Source: an uncultured Prevotella sp.
GTDB taxonomy: Bacteria; Bacteroidota; Bacteroidia; Bacteroidales; Bacteroidaceae
Direction of reading: 5' to 3'
Length of the DNA stretch: 28,837 nt
NCBI GenBank assembly: GCA_900556465.1
Contig: USPK01000017.1
Location: 1 to 28,837 of the forward strand
Made by a program: the position numbers and the translations under genes. The notes under the pieces are model-generated. The model was not told where the DNA came from. It ran no database searches and saw nothing but the letters and a program-made list of their open reading frames with translations. Shown here piece after piece: positions 13,864-23,462 of the stretch. Positions within the stretch are counted from its first letter, which is position 1; each line of letters starts with the position of its first letter.

Positions 13864-16773
13864 TTAAGCAGCCTCCGGAGCGCTTGCCTCGATGATGCGG
13901 TGCTTGCCCAGTACGCGGTAAGCGATGGGGGCAGCGATGAAGATGGAGGAGAGCGTTCCGAAGACAACGCCCAATATCATGGCGAAGGCGAAGGAACGGA
14001 TGCTGTCGCCGCCCAGGAAGAAGATACACAGAAGGACGAGCAACGTCGTGCCGGACGTCATGATGGTACGCGACAGCGTACTGTTGATGGCCATGTTGAA
14101 CAGGCTCTTCGTGTCGCGCTTAGGATAGAGACCCAGGTCCTCACGGATACGGTCGAAGACAATAACCTTGTCGTTGATGGAGTAACCGATAGCGGTCAGG
14201 ATGGCTCCGATAAACGTCTGGCCCACTTCGAGCGAGAACGGTACCCAACCCCAGCAAACGGAGTACATACCGATGATGAAGAGCGTATCTATGGCCAGGG
14301 CCCCGACACTACCGACGGAGAAAGCGACGTTGCGGAAGCGCAACAGGATGTAAAGGAAGATGGCGATGAGCGAAAGGATGACGCTGATGATGGCTCCCTT
14401 CGTCATGTCTTCGGCTACGGAGGAGTCTACCTTCTGAGAGGAAACGATGGAGCCGCCGGCGCGGTTCTCGCGGTCCTTAAAGGTCTGGTAGTCGGCCGTA
14501 ATGAGCTTGCTGTCGTAGAGTGTCTTCCAAACGAATTTGTCTACCAGCTCGTCGTCGGCGCCTATCTTGTAGTTCGTGGTCAGACGGATGCACTCGCTTT
14601 CGGCCGTCACGACCTTGATGGCATTAACGGAAGCGGACGGCTCGTCGGTCTTGGCAACGGCTTCGGCTACGGCGGCCTTCACCTCGTCCGGCGTTACGGT
14701 CTTCTCGAACTGGATGACGTAGTTGCGGCCGCCGGTGAACTCGATGCCGCGCGAGAGGCCGCGGACGGCAAGGCAGGCAACGAAGACAACGACCAGCACG
14801 CCGACCAGCGTCAGCGACTTCTTGCTCATCTGCATGAAGCGATAGGCCTTGTCGACCAGCACGCCGCGGGAAAGGAACGTCGTGAAGGTCAGGTGGAGCC
14901 ACTTGTCCTTGTTCAGGAAGTGCTCGTAGACGATACGCGTCAACCAGACGGCGGTGAAGAACGAGGCGCAGATACCGATGGCCAAAGTCAGGGCGAAGCC
15001 GCGGATAGGACCTGTACCGAAGTTATAAAGGATGACGGCCGTAATGATAGACGTCAGGTTGGAGTCGAAGATGGCGGAGAAGGCGTTGCCGTAACCATCG
15101 GCCAAGGCGTTCTTGATGTTTTTCCCGCGCCGCAGTTCCTCCTTGATGCGCTCGTAGATGAGCACGTTGGCGTCTACGGCCATACCGAGCGAAAGTACCA
15201 TACCGGCGATGCCGCTCATGGTCAGTGCCGCCTGGAAGGAGGTGAGCACGCCGAAGGTAAAGAAGAAGTTGAGCAACAAAGCACAGTTGGCCACCATACC
15301 GCCGATGAAGCCGTAGTAGAGGCACATGAAAATCATCAGCAATACGAAGGCGACGATGCAGGCGGTGAATCCGGCCTGAATGGAGGCTTCGCCGAGCGAC
15401 GGACCTACGGTCTCGACCTGCACGGTGACGAGGGGCACGGACATCTTGCCGCTCTTGAGCACGATGGACAAGGCGCGGGTGTCGTCCGGCGTAAAGGAGC
15501 CGGAAATCTGAGAGCTACCGCCGGAGATGCGCTCACTGGGCGCCGGGGCGCTGTAGACCTGCCCGTCGAGCACGATAGCGATGGGCTTGCCTACGTTCTT
15601 GCCCGTGATGTCGGCCCATACGCGGGCTGCATCGGGCTTCATGGTCATGGACACGACGGGACGGCCGCCGTGCTGGGAGTCGTAGTCGGGACGGGCGTCG
15701 TCAATGACGTCGCCGCTGAGCGAGGGGATGGCGTTGCCCATGTCGTCGCGCTCTCCCTTGAGGGCGTAGAGGGCGTAGCTGCCGCCTTCGGGCTTGGCGG
15801 AGAAGGCCAGGCGCACGCCTTTGAGGATGGTCTGCGCGGTGTCGGAAGCCAAGGCGCGCGTGAGGTCGCGGACAAGGGCGCGGTCGTTTCGTACGAGGCC
15901 GACCACGCAGCCGCCCACGCCGTTATAGCTGACGAGGTCGCCGAACTTGCGGACAACGGTCTCGGTCTCGCGCGGGTTGTTCTTCTTGGGCTGCGTCACC
16001 TGCACGTTCATGTCGCGCAGTTCGCCCAGCTCCTGAGCTATTTCGGTGACGTTGTAGGTGGTCCAGAATTCGAGGTTGGCACTACCGGTGAGGAGCTGCT
16101 GTACGTCGTCGGGGTCCGTCACGCCGGGCATTTCCACCATAATCTGGCCGAGCTGGCCCTTACCACGGAGAATCTGGATGTTGGGCTGGGCCACACCGAA
16201 CTGGTCAATACGCGAACGAATCACCTCGTAGGCGTTGTCGACGGCGCTGCGTATCTTCGATTCGAGCGCCGACTTGACCTGTGCGTCGGTGGACTGATAG
16301 CTGATGCCGTCGCTGGCCATGCGTTCGGAGAAGATGGCTCCCAGCTGGTTGGCGCCGTGGGCGGCCTGATACTTGGCTATGAATACGTCCACGAAGTCGG
16401 TTCCCATTCGGGACGACTGGGCTTTGGCCTCGGCCACCAGCTTTTGGAATGCGGGGTCGGAGGCTTTGCTGCCGGCGTACTCGGTGACCATGTCGGGCAC
16501 GGACACTTCGAGCAGGAAGCTGACGCCGCCCTTCAGGTCCAGGCCCAGGCCAATCTGCAGCTTCTCGCATTCGGCCAGCGTCTTCCAGCCCATGTACACT
16601 TTCTGATTGCGCATCGAGTCGAGGTAAGCCTTAGCGGCGTCCTCACCTCTCACTGCGGCAATCTGATCGGCCCGCTTCGTGTACTTCTGCGTCACCCAGG
16701 AGAAGGAGAAGTAGAATAGGCAGATCAAAGTCAGCAATACCGCAATGAGCTTGACAAATCCTTTGTTTTGCAT
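13864..16773 (-). CDS. secDF: fused protein translocase subunit SecDF
   Basis: 969-residue inner-membrane protein of the RND superfamily. It uses the proton-motive force to help the SecYEG channel complete export. SecD part: first helix at residues 6-27, GLDLKGG signature (77-83), periplasmic P1 domain with VEMPGVTD, then five helices including GMAVDANVLIYERIKEE with the essential Asp. SecF part starts near residue 620: helix LTLVGVLVVVFVACLAV, IEFTGGRNYVIQFE and IGYSINDKVIVFDRIRED. The SecD-SecF fusion is usual in Bacteroidota, as is this length. ATG 16773 lies about 55 bases after the predicted transcript start. It is divergent from metG and ends at its own terminator. Confidence 0.97.
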   Translation of the reverse strand: MQNKGFVKLIAVLLTLICLFYFSFSWVTQKYTKRADQIAAVRGEDAAKAYLDSMRNQKVYMGWKTLAECEKLQIGLGLDLKGGVSFLLEVSVPDMVTEYAGSKASDPAFQKLVAEAKAQSSRMGTDFVDVFIAKYQAAHGANQLGAIFSERMASDGISYQSTDAQVKSALESKIRSAVDNAYEVIRSRIDQFGVAQPNIQILRGKGQLGQIMVEMPGVTDPDDVQQLLTGSANLEFWTTYNVTEIAQELGELRDMNVQVTQPKKNNPRETETVVRKFGDLVSYNGVGGCVVGLVRNDRALVRDLTRALASDTAQTILKGVRLAFSAKPEGGSYALYALKGERDDMGNAIPSLSGDVIDDARPDYDSQHGGRPVVSMTMKPDAARVWADITGKNVGKPIAIVLDGQVYSAPAPSERISGGSSQISGSFTPDDTRALSIVLKSGKMSVPLVTVQVETVGPSLGEASIQAGFTACIVAFVLLMIFMCLYYGFIGGMVANCALLLNFFFTFGVLTSFQAALTMSGIAGMVLSLGMAVDANVLIYERIKEELRRGKNIKNALADGYGNAFSAIFDSNLTSIITAVILYNFGTGPIRGFALTLAIGICASFFTAVWLTRIVYEHFLNKDKWLHLTFTTFLSRGVLVDKAYRFMQMSKKSLTLVGVLVVVFVACLAVRGLSRGIEFTGGRNYVIQFEKTVTPDEVKAAVAEAVAKTDEPSASVNAIKVVTAESECIRLTTNYKIGADDELVDKFVWKTLYDSKLITADYQTFKDRENRAGGSIVSSQKVDSSVAEDMTKGAIISVILSLIAIFLYILLRFRNVAFSVGSVGALAIDTLFIIGMYSVCWGWVPFSLEVGQTFIGAILTAIGYSINDKVIVFDRIREDLGLYPKRDTKSLFNMAINSTLSRTIMTSGTTLLVLLCIFFLGGDSIRSFAFAMILGVVFGTLSSIFIAAPIAYRVLGKHRIIEASAPEAA

Positions 16774-16834
16774 TGTTACTTAGTCGTGTAAATTTTATGA
16801 TTATTGATTTTGTTTTGCACGTATTTTGGACGTG

Positions 16835-16864
16835 CAAATATACGGGATTTTTTCCAAAACGCAA
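16835..16864 (-). promoter_or_regulatory. promoter of secDF
   Basis: Minus strand: TTG (16864-16862), 19 bases, TATATTTG (16842-16835), matching the Bacteroidota -33/-7 consensus. It lies 62 bases upstream of the start codon. Confidence 0.7.
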
Positions 16865-16926
16865 GCAACGCCCTCCTTTATTTGTATATTTTGAGAAGCA
16901 GGCAAAGGCAGTTCGATGGAAAAATG

Positions 16927-16934
16927 TAACTTTG
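16927..16934 (+). promoter_or_regulatory. -7 box TAACTTTG for metG
   Basis: Exact TAnnTTTG match, 75 bases before ATG 17009. An upstream ATG at 16916 would lie before the transcript start and is therefore not used. Confidence 0.6.
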
Positions 16935-17008
16935 CATGGCGCAACGGCCCGCCCGTATCGGGGCGAGGCCTGTTGCTCAAACTGCAAATCAAATCAACAG
17001 AAACGTAT

Positions 17009-19048
17009 ATGGAAAAGAAATTCAACCGCACGCTGGTCACGGCAGCCCTGCCCTACGCCAACGGCGGCGTCCACATCGGCCACCTGGCCGGTGTCTACGT
17101 CCCGGCCGACATCTACGTGCGCTACCTCCGGCTCCGCAAGCGGGAAGTGCTCTTCATCTGCGGGTCGGACGAGCACGGCGTACCCGTCACCATCCGTGCC
17201 CGCAAGGAAGGCTGCACCCCACAGGAAGTCGTGGACCGCTACAACGAGCTCATCAAAAAGTCCTTCGAGGGATTCGGCATATCGTTCGACTTCTTCGGAC
17301 GGACCACGTCGCCGACGCACTGCCAACTGGCTTCGGACTTTTTCCGCAAGCTCTACGACAAGGGGGAATTCATCGAGAAGGAATCGGAACAGTATTACGA
17401 CGAAGAAGCCCATACCTTCCTGGCCGACCGATACATCACGGGAGAATGCCCGCACTGCCACGCGCAGGGCGCCTACGGCGACCAGTGCGAGAAATGCGGC
17501 ACGGCCCTCTCGCCCACGGAACTGATTAACCCCAAGAGTACGGTGAGCGGCTCGAAGCCTGTGCTCCGCCGCACGAAACACTGGTATCTGCCGCTCGACA
17601 AGCACCAGAAGTGGCTCGAACCCTGGATTACGGAACAGCACAAGGAATGGCGTACCAACGTCATGGGGCAGTGTAAAAGCTGGTTCGACATGGGCTTGAA
17701 GCCGCGTGCCGTCAGCCGCGACCTGGACTGGGGCATCCCCGTTCCGGTGGAAGGCGCAGAGGGCAAAGTGCTCTACGTCTGGTTCGACGCGCCTATCGGC
17801 TACATCTCCAACACCAAGGAGCTGCTGCCCGACACCTGGGAGAAATGGTGGAAAAGCGAGGACACGCGCCTCATTCACTTTATCGGGAAGGACAACATCG
17901 TATTCCACTGCATCGTCTTCCCGGCCATGCTCAAGGCCGAAGGGTCCTACATCCTGCCGGACAACGTGCCCGCCAACGAGTTCCTAAACCTGGAGGACGA
18001 CAAAATATCCACCTCGCGCAACTGGGCCGTGTGGCTCGACGAGTACCTGCGCGACTTCCCCGGCAAACAGGATGTGCTGCGCTACGTGCTAACGGCCAAC
18101 GCTCCGGAGACTAAGGACAACAACTTCACCTGGAAGGACTTCCAGGCCCGCAATAACAACGAACTCGTGGCCGTCTACGGCAATTTCGTCAACCGCGCCC
18201 TCATGCTCACGCAGAAGTATTACGACGGCGTCGTGCCGGCTTGCGGCGAGCTGACCGACTACGACCGCCAGACGGTAGACGAGTTCCGCGGTCTCAAGAC
18301 CAAGGTCGAGCAACTGCTGGAGGACTTCCGCTTCCGCGACGCCCAGAAGGAGGCGATGAACATGGCCCGCGTGGGCAACAAGTACCTGGCCGACACGGAA
18401 CCGTGGAAGGTGGTGAAGACAGGCCCCAAGCGCGTGGAGACCATCCTCTACCTCGCCTTGCAGTTTGCCGCGAACCTCGCGGTCGTCTTCGAGCCCTTCC
18501 TGCCCTTCTCTTCGGCCGAGTTGCGACAGATGCTCGACATGCCCGAAACGGACTGGGAACGCCTCGGCGCCACCGACCTGCTGCCCGCCGGCCACCAGAT
18601 ACAGAAGCCGCACCTGCTCTTCGAGAAGATTGAGGACGAGGTGGTAGCGGCACAGGTCCAGAAGCTGCTGGACACGAAGAAGGCCAACGAAGCCGCCCAA
18701 CAGAAAGCCAGTCCCGTCCGGCCGGACATCGCGTTCGAGGACTTTGAGAAACTGGACATCCGCGTAGGCACCGTCCTCAGCTGCGAACGTGTGCCCAAAG
18801 CGGACAAGCTCCTGAAGTTCGTCATCGCCGACGGGCTGGAAAACCGGACTATCGTTTCGGGCATTGCCAAGTATTATCAGCCCGAAGAACTGGTAGGCAA
18901 ACAGGTCTGCTTCATTGCCAACCTGCCACCGCGAAAGTTGCGCGGCATCGAAAGCCAGGGCATGATTCTCTCGGCCGAAGGGCCGGACGGCAAACTGAGT
19001 GTCGTGACGACCCTCAGCGAAGTGGCCCCGGGAGCCGAAGTAAAATAA
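17009..19048 (+). CDS. metG: methionine-tRNA ligase with C-terminal tRNA-binding domain
   Basis: 679-residue class I aminoacyl-tRNA synthetase that charges methionine onto tRNA-Met. HIGH motif at residues 22-25 (VHIGHL); the KMSKS loop appears as KISTS in [12 protein letters not shown], a common variant. The zinc-knuckle insertion is CPHC...CEKC at about residues 146-162. The anticodon-binding helical domain covers about residues 390-540. A C-terminal EMAP-type tRNA-binding domain ([18 protein letters not shown] to the end, about 575-679) supports dimerisation and tRNA binding. The start matches the family ([19 protein letters not shown]). It is divergent from secDF and followed by a clear terminator. 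Confidence 0.97.
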   Translation: MEKKFNRTLVTAALPYANGGVHIGHLAGVYVPADIYVRYLRLRKREVLFICGSDEHGVPVTIRARKEGCTPQEVVDRYNELIKKSFEGFGISFDFFGRTTSPTHCQLASDFFRKLYDKGEFIEKESEQYYDEEAHTFLADRYITGECPHCHAQGAYGDQCEKCGTALSPTELINPKSTVSGSKPVLRRTKHWYLPLDKHQKWLEPWITEQHKEWRTNVMGQCKSWFDMGLKPRAVSRDLDWGIPVPVEGAEGKVLYVWFDAPIGYISNTKELLPDTWEKWWKSEDTRLIHFIGKDNIVFHCIVFPAMLKAEGSYILPDNVPANEFLNLEDDKISTSRNWAVWLDEYLRDFPGKQDVLRYVLTANAPETKDNNFTWKDFQARNNNELVAVYGNFVNRALMLTQKYYDGVVPACGELTDYDRQTVDEFRGLKTKVEQLLEDFRFRDAQKEAMNMARVGNKYLADTEPWKVVKTGPKRVETILYLALQFAANLAVVFEPFLPFSSAELRQMLDMPETDWERLGATDLLPAGHQIQKPHLLFEKIEDEVVAAQVQKLLDTKKANEAAQQKASPVRPDIAFEDFEKLDIRVGTVLSCERVPKADKLLKFVIADGLENRTIVSGIAKYYQPEELVGKQVCFIANLPPRKLRGIESQGMILSAEGPDGKLSVVTTLSEVAPGAEVK

Positions 19049-19073
19049 AAGGCTACTCGCCTTACCGCATTCC

Positions 19074-19115
19074 GCAGGAGCGCCGGGCCTCTCGACGCTC
19101 CTGCTTCTTTTCTGT
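19074..19115 (+). terminator. intrinsic terminator of metG
   Basis: Perfect 9-bp stem GCAGGAGCG (19074-19082) / CGCTCCTGC (19096-19104), followed by TTCTTTTCTGTTTT, 25 bases past the stop codon. Confidence 0.85.
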
Positions 19116-19143
19116 TTTCACCACTTAAATCCCACCCACCTGC

Positions 19144-20301
19144 ATGAAACCCTCCACCACCCTTCCCCTGGAGAAGCCGCACTACGTCATTCTGGACGGG
19201 CTGCGGGGCGCAGCGGCTATTGTCGTCGTCCTGTTCCACCTGCTCGAGCCGCACGCCAAAGGCCTCCACTCCGCACAAATCATCAATCACGGCTACCTGG
19301 CCGTCGACTTCTTCTTTGCCCTCTCGGGCTTTGTCATTGGCTTCGCCTACGACGACCGCTGGAAGAAAGGATTGCGCACAATCACTTTCTTCAAGCGCCG
19401 TCTCATTCGCCTCCACCCCTTAGTGGTCCTGGGCAGCCTCATCGGGGCCGCAACCTTCTTCTTACAGGACTCGGCCGTATTCCCCGCCTGGAGTTCGGCC
19501 ACCGTCTGGCAAGTTGTCGGCTGCACGTTGCTGGGCTGCACGCTCCTGCCGCTGCCTATTGGCTGGGACATTCGGGGCTGGAGCGAGATGCACCCGCTCA
19601 ACGGCCCGGCCTGGTCGCTTTATTACGAATATATCGCCAACATCGTCTACGCCTTGTTCCTGCGACGCATCGGGAAGGGGCTGCTGACGCTCCTCACGGT
19701 TGCGGCCGCCGGGGCTACGCTCCACCTCTGCCTCACGTCGGCCCAGGGCGACGTCGTCGGAGGCTGGTCGCTCACGCCCGAACAGCAGGGCTGGGGCCTT
19801 ACGCGCCTGGCCTATCCCTTCCTGTCGGGCCTGCTGCTGTCCCGCCTGGGCTGGCACCTGCGCCTGGGCCGCCACACGTTCGTCCTCTGTGCCGCGTCAC
19901 TCGTCGTCCTGCTCTCCGTCCCGCGTCTGGGCGGCGAACGCCTCTGGCTCAACGGGCTCTACGAAGCCCTGTGCATCCTCGTCGCGTTCCCGCTCATTGT
20001 GGCGGCCGGCAGCGGCGCAAGCGGCACGAGCCGCCGCAACGCCGCCCTGTGCCGTTTTCTCGGCGACATCTCCTATCCGCTCTACCTCGTCCACTACCCT
20101 TTCGTTTACGTCTACACGGCGTGGGCTTTCAACAACGACGCAAGCCTGGGCGAGGGCCTGCCGTGGATAGTCCTCACCTTCTGCGGCTGCCTGGCCCTGG
20201 CCTGTGCGGCACTGCGCTGCTACGACACCCCCGTGCGCCGCTGGCTCACGGCGCGACTGCTGGGACAGACGTCCGAACCCCGCCGGCCGGCGCGGCAATA
20301 G
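19144..20301 (+). CDS. acyltransferase family 3 membrane protein (paralogue of 265-1422)
   Basis: 385-residue multi-pass membrane O-acyltransferase, same predicted length as the copy at 265-1422. Shared motifs: LDGLRGAAAIVVVLFH with candidate catalytic His32, NHGYLAVDFFFALSGFVIG, FKRRLIRLHPLVVLG, NGPAWSLYYEYI, GDISYPLYLVHYP and the C-terminal YDTPVRRWL. The substrate is not evident; the family O-acetylates polysaccharides, peptidoglycan or lipids. No promoter of the usual form was found in the 95 bases after metG, which hold the metG terminator, so read-through or a weak promoter is possible. It is convergent with mdh across a shared hairpin. Confidence 0.88.
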   Translation: MKPSTTLPLEKPHYVILDGLRGAAAIVVVLFHLLEPHAKGLHSAQIINHGYLAVDFFFALSGFVIGFAYDDRWKKGLRTITFFKRRLIRLHPLVVLGSLIGAATFFLQDSAVFPAWSSATVWQVVGCTLLGCTLLPLPIGWDIRGWSEMHPLNGPAWSLYYEYIANIVYALFLRRIGKGLLTLLTVAAAGATLHLCLTSAQGDVVGGWSLTPEQQGWGLTRLAYPFLSGLLLSRLGWHLRLGRHTFVLCAASLVVLLSVPRLGGERLWLNGLYEALCILVAFPLIVAAGSGASGTSRRNAALCRFLGDISYPLYLVHYPFVYVYTAWAFNNDASLGEGLPWIVLTFCGCLALACAALRCYDTPVRRWLTARLLGQTSEPRRPARQ

Positions 20302-20320
20302 CCCGCACGGACCACAGCGA

Positions 20321-20356
20321 AAGGGCGGCACGCCGCGTATGCGACATGCCGCCCTT
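20321..20356. terminator. shared hairpin between convergent genes
   Basis: Perfect 10-bp stem AAGGGCGGCA (20321-20330) / TGCCGCCCTT (20347-20356), 16-base loop, between the acyltransferase (plus) and mdh (minus). T-tracts are weak on both sides. Confidence 0.65.
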
Positions 20357-20383
20357 CATTTACACAGGTCTTATGAAATGGAA

Positions 20384-21379
20384 TTACTTCAAGTTCGGGT
20401 TGATTTCGCCCCACTTGCTGATTTCGGGCACGATATTCAGCGTGACGAGCTCGTCGCGCATCTTGCAGAGGTGAGCGTAGCTGGCGTCGAGCGCAGCCTG
20501 CTCCTCGGCCGTGCCTTCGGGCATCGTGAAGTGGCAGCCCGTAGTGTCAAGCGTAGTGTTCATGGCCATCATGATGTGGTTGTACTTCTCGTTGTTGACG
20601 AAAGTACCGGCCGGCCAACGGAAAGGCTCGCCGCCCATCACGGAACGGATCATCTCGACAGACAGATAGGCCGGGCTCTGGAAGGAGCTACGACGACGCA
20701 AAGCGATGATCTTGGCACCGCCCTGGATCACGTCTTTCTTCATCTGCTCCCACTCAGCTTCGGGGAACTCGTCGGTACCGATGATGTCCGTCAGCTTGCG
20801 GCCGTCAATTTTCACGTGGCTGCCGAATACGGCCATCTGTTCGCCGTGACCGCCGAACGTGGCGCAGCCCGTCACCTCGCTTTGCATGACGCCGAACTTC
20901 TTGGCCAGGGCGCTCTGCAGGCGGGTAGAGTCGAGGGCGGCCAGGGTCGTCAGCTGGGAGGGTTTGAGGCCGGAGTAGAGCAACGTTACAAGTCCCGTCA
21001 GGTCGGCGGGGTTGAAGATGATGACTACGTGCTTCACGTCCGGGCAATAGGTCTTGATGTTCTTGCCCAGTTGCTCGGCAATCTCGCAGTTGCCCTTGAG
21101 CAAGTCCTCGCGGGTCATGCCCTCCTTGCGGGGTGCGCCTCCCGACGAGATAATATATTTGGCGTCCTTGAATGCTTCGGCCACATCGGTCGTCGCCGTG
21201 ATTTTCACGTCGCCGAAGCCGCTCTGGCGCATTTCCTCGGCCACGCCCTCGGGCGAGAAGATGTCGTAGAGACAGATGTTAGACGTGAGGCCCATCATCA
21301 AGGCCGTCTGCACCATGTTGGAGCCGATCATGCCGGCTGCGCCGACAATTACAAGTTTTTCGTCTGTTAAAAATGCCAT
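20384..21379 (-). CDS. mdh: malate dehydrogenase
   Basis: 331-residue NAD-dependent enzyme interconverting malate and oxaloacetate, part of the reductive C4 branch toward fumarate and succinate in anaerobic Bacteroidales. Dinucleotide fold GAAGMIG at residues 13-19; active-site loop GGAPRKEGMTR with the Arg that marks malate rather than lactate specificity; FNPADLTG; DSTRLQSALA with substrate-binding Arg; catalytic His in TFGGHGEQMAVF. The frame is open to 21448 but ATG 21379 follows the promoter at 21417-21424 and matches the family start MAFLTDEKLVIVG. Confidence 0.95.
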   Translation of the reverse strand: MAFLTDEKLVIVGAAGMIGSNMVQTALMMGLTSNICLYDIFSPEGVAEEMRQSGFGDVKITATTDVAEAFKDAKYIISSGGAPRKEGMTREDLLKGNCEIAEQLGKNIKTYCPDVKHVVIIFNPADLTGLVTLLYSGLKPSQLTTLAALDSTRLQSALAKKFGVMQSEVTGCATFGGHGEQMAVFGSHVKIDGRKLTDIIGTDEFPEAEWEQMKKDVIQGGAKIIALRRRSSFQSPAYLSVEMIRSVMGGEPFRWPAGTFVNNEKYNHIMMAMNTTLDTTGCHFTMPEGTAEEQAALDASYAHLCKMRDELVTLNIVPEISKWGEINPNLK

Positions 21380-21416
21380 AATGATACTAATATTTAATGG
21401 TCTGATATTTTCGTTA

Positions 21417-21424
21417 GCAAAGGT
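21417..21424 (-). promoter_or_regulatory. -7 box TACCTTTG for mdh
   Basis: Exact TAnnTTTG match on the minus strand, 37 bases before ATG 21379. No clear -33 element. Confidence 0.6.
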
Positions 21425-21495
21425 ACGAAAATCCTTGCCGCGCCACATAGTCCTTACGATTTATTTCTCTTAAATAAGGCTAAAGAAGTGTACAA

Positions 21496-21527
21496 TTTGC
21501 CACTAACGCCGAAAACTCGTATTTTTG
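21496..21527 (+). promoter_or_regulatory. promoter of the aminopeptidase P gene
   Basis: TTTG (21496-21499), 20 bases, TATTTTTG (21520-21527): the best full match to the Bacteroidota -33/-7 promoter in the window. The leader is about 45 bases. Confidence 0.75.
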
Positions 21528-21577
21528 CGGAAATAGCCGCCGGCACACGCATCCGGCGGCACAATGCTTACAAGAAT

Positions 21578-23383
21578 ATGGAAAACGATACAATCAAAGC
21601 GCGCGTCGAGGCGCTGCGCCTATGGATGAAGCAGGAGGGCGTCGGAGGCTTCATCGTCCCCACGACCGACCCGCACGACAGTGAGTACACGCCGGACCAC
21701 TGGAAGGCCCGCGAATGGCTGACGGGATTCACCGGCTCGGCCGGAACGGCCCTCGTCACGCCCGACGAGGCCCTGCTCTGGACCGACTCGCGCTACTTTC
21801 TCCAGGCCGAGCAACAGCTCGCCGGGACGCCGTTTGTCCTGATGCGCGAAGGGACGTCCGGAACGCCGTCCATCAACCGCTGGCTCCAGACCCATGCCGC
21901 CGCGCTGCACAGCGTGGGCTACGTGGCCGCCACCGCCACCTGCGCCCTGCGCGACGAATGGCTCTCCGGCCTCGACGGCGTCCTCCAGACGCGGCCCTGC
22001 GCCGACGACCCCTTCGACCACCTCTGGACCGACCGGCCCTCCATCCCCGCCGAACCCGTCACCGTCCAGCCCCTGCGACTGACGGGGCGCACCGCCCGCG
22101 AAAAGCTCCGCGAGCTCTACGCCACGTCGGCCTGCGGCGAGGCGGACGGACACGCCCTGCTGCTCAACGACCTGTCCGAAATCGCCTGGACACTCAACCT
22201 GCGGGGCAACGACATTGCCTACAACCCCCTCTTCGTGGCCTACCTGCTCATCGGGCCGCACAGCGCCACCCTCTTCACCGACCCGCGCCGCCTCACCGAC
22301 GAGGTGCGGACCCACCTGGCCGAGGCCGGAGTCACCACGGCGGACTACGACGGATGGCGCCAGGCCGTGCTCGACCTGCCGGCCGACACGCTGCTCCACC
22401 TGCCGCAAAGCATGAACCTGGCCGTCACGGAAGCCTGCCAACGGGGCGAAGTCGACTTGCTGGTGGAACCGTCGCCGGTGCCTATGCTCCGCGCCGTGAA
22501 AACGCCGGAAGAGCAGGAGGGATTCCGTCGGGCCATGGAGCGCGACGGCATAGCGATGGTACGTTTCCTGCGCTGGCTCGACGAGGCCGTACCCCGCGGC
22601 GGCGTCACGGAGCTCGACGTGGACCGCGAGCTCACTGCGCGCCGCGCCGCGCAGCCCGGCTACTGCGGCCTCAGTTTCGCCACCATAGCGGGCTACGGCC
22701 CCCACGGCGCCATCGTGCACTACGAGGCCGACACCGCATCGGCCGCTACGCTGAAGCCCGAGGGGCTGCTGCTGCTCGACTCCGGCGCGCACTATGAGGA
22801 CGGCACGACGGACATCACGCGCACCCTGGCCCTGGGCCCTGTCACGGACGAGGAGCGCCGCGTCTACACCCTTGTACTGAAAGGGCACATCGGCCTGTCG
22901 CGCTGCCGCTTCCCCGAGGGCACGACGGGGCTGGAACTCGACCTCGCCGCACGCCAGGACATGTGGCGCGCCGGATACGACTTCGGCCACGGCACGGGGC
23001 ACGGCGTGGGCTCACGCCTCTGCGTCCACGAAGGGCCGCACCAGGTGCGCAAGGACTGCCGCGCCTGCACGCTCGTCCCCTTCCGCGCCGGCATGACCAT
23101 CACCGACGAACCGGGCATCTACGTCACCGGCCGCTTCGGGGTGCGCATTGAAAACACGCTCCTCACCGTACCCGGCCCTGTGACGGACTTCGGCCGCTTC
23201 CTGGAGTTCGAGCCGCTCACGCTCTGTCCCATCGACCTGCGCCCCGTGGACCGCTCCATGCTGACAGCAGAAGAGACGGCGTGGCTCAACGCCTACCACG
23301 CCACGGTGCGCACCCGCCTCATGCCGCTGCTCGCTGACGAAGCCGACCGCCGCTGGCTGGAGGCCGCCACGCAGCCACTCTGA
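21578..23383 (+). CDS. Xaa-Pro aminopeptidase, three-domain M24B family
   Basis: 601-residue cytoplasmic metallopeptidase that removes an N-terminal residue preceding proline. Two creatinase-N-like domains (about residues 1-130 and 150-300) are followed by the pita-bread catalytic domain (about 310-535) and a short C-terminal extension, the long three-domain form also known from eukaryotic APP1. Metal ligands appear intact: Asp401 and Asp412 in LLDSGAHYEDGTTDITRT, His in GHGTGHGVG (471-475), Glu511 in TDEPGIY and Glu525 in VRIENTLL. It starts at ATG 21578 (MENDTIKARVEAL), downstream of a strong promoter. It is divergent from mdh and convergent with the GNAT gene. Confidence 0.94.
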   Translation: MENDTIKARVEALRLWMKQEGVGGFIVPTTDPHDSEYTPDHWKAREWLTGFTGSAGTALVTPDEALLWTDSRYFLQAEQQLAGTPFVLMREGTSGTPSINRWLQTHAAALHSVGYVAATATCALRDEWLSGLDGVLQTRPCADDPFDHLWTDRPSIPAEPVTVQPLRLTGRTAREKLRELYATSACGEADGHALLLNDLSEIAWTLNLRGNDIAYNPLFVAYLLIGPHSATLFTDPRRLTDEVRTHLAEAGVTTADYDGWRQAVLDLPADTLLHLPQSMNLAVTEACQRGEVDLLVEPSPVPMLRAVKTPEEQEGFRRAMERDGIAMVRFLRWLDEAVPRGGVTELDVDRELTARRAAQPGYCGLSFATIAGYGPHGAIVHYEADTASAATLKPEGLLLLDSGAHYEDGTTDITRTLALGPVTDEERRVYTLVLKGHIGLSRCRFPEGTTGLELDLAARQDMWRAGYDFGHGTGHGVGSRLCVHEGPHQVRKDCRACTLVPFRAGMTITDEPGIYVTGRFGVRIENTLLTVPGPVTDFGRFLEFEPLTLCPIDLRPVDRSMLTAEETAWLNAYHATVRTRLMPLLADEADRRWLEAATQPL

Positions 23384-23404
23384 TACGCGCCCGCTGACGC
23401 AGTC

Positions 23405-23439
23405 CGGGCCCGCCCTTCCGCTTCGAAGGGGCGGGCCCG
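23405..23439. terminator. bidirectional terminator between convergent genes
   Basis: CGGGCCCGCCCTTC (23405-23418) pairs with GAAGGGGCGGGCCCG (23425-23439) with one bulged G; the plus strand continues AATCTTTTCC. It serves the aminopeptidase gene and probably the minus-strand GNAT gene. Confidence 0.75.
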
Positions 23440-23462
23440 AATCTTTTCCGGCGTGCAGACCG

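Noticed and set aside
13636..16719. Long open frame on the plus strand (about 1027 codons) opposite secDF
   Set aside because: It is the antisense shadow of secDF in GC-rich codon usage; the product is Asp/Glu/His/Gly-rich with no domains, while secDF has all family motifs.
21620..23002. Minus-strand open frame of 460 codons opposite the aminopeptidase gene
   Set aside because: Antisense shadow; the plus-strand product has intact metal ligands.
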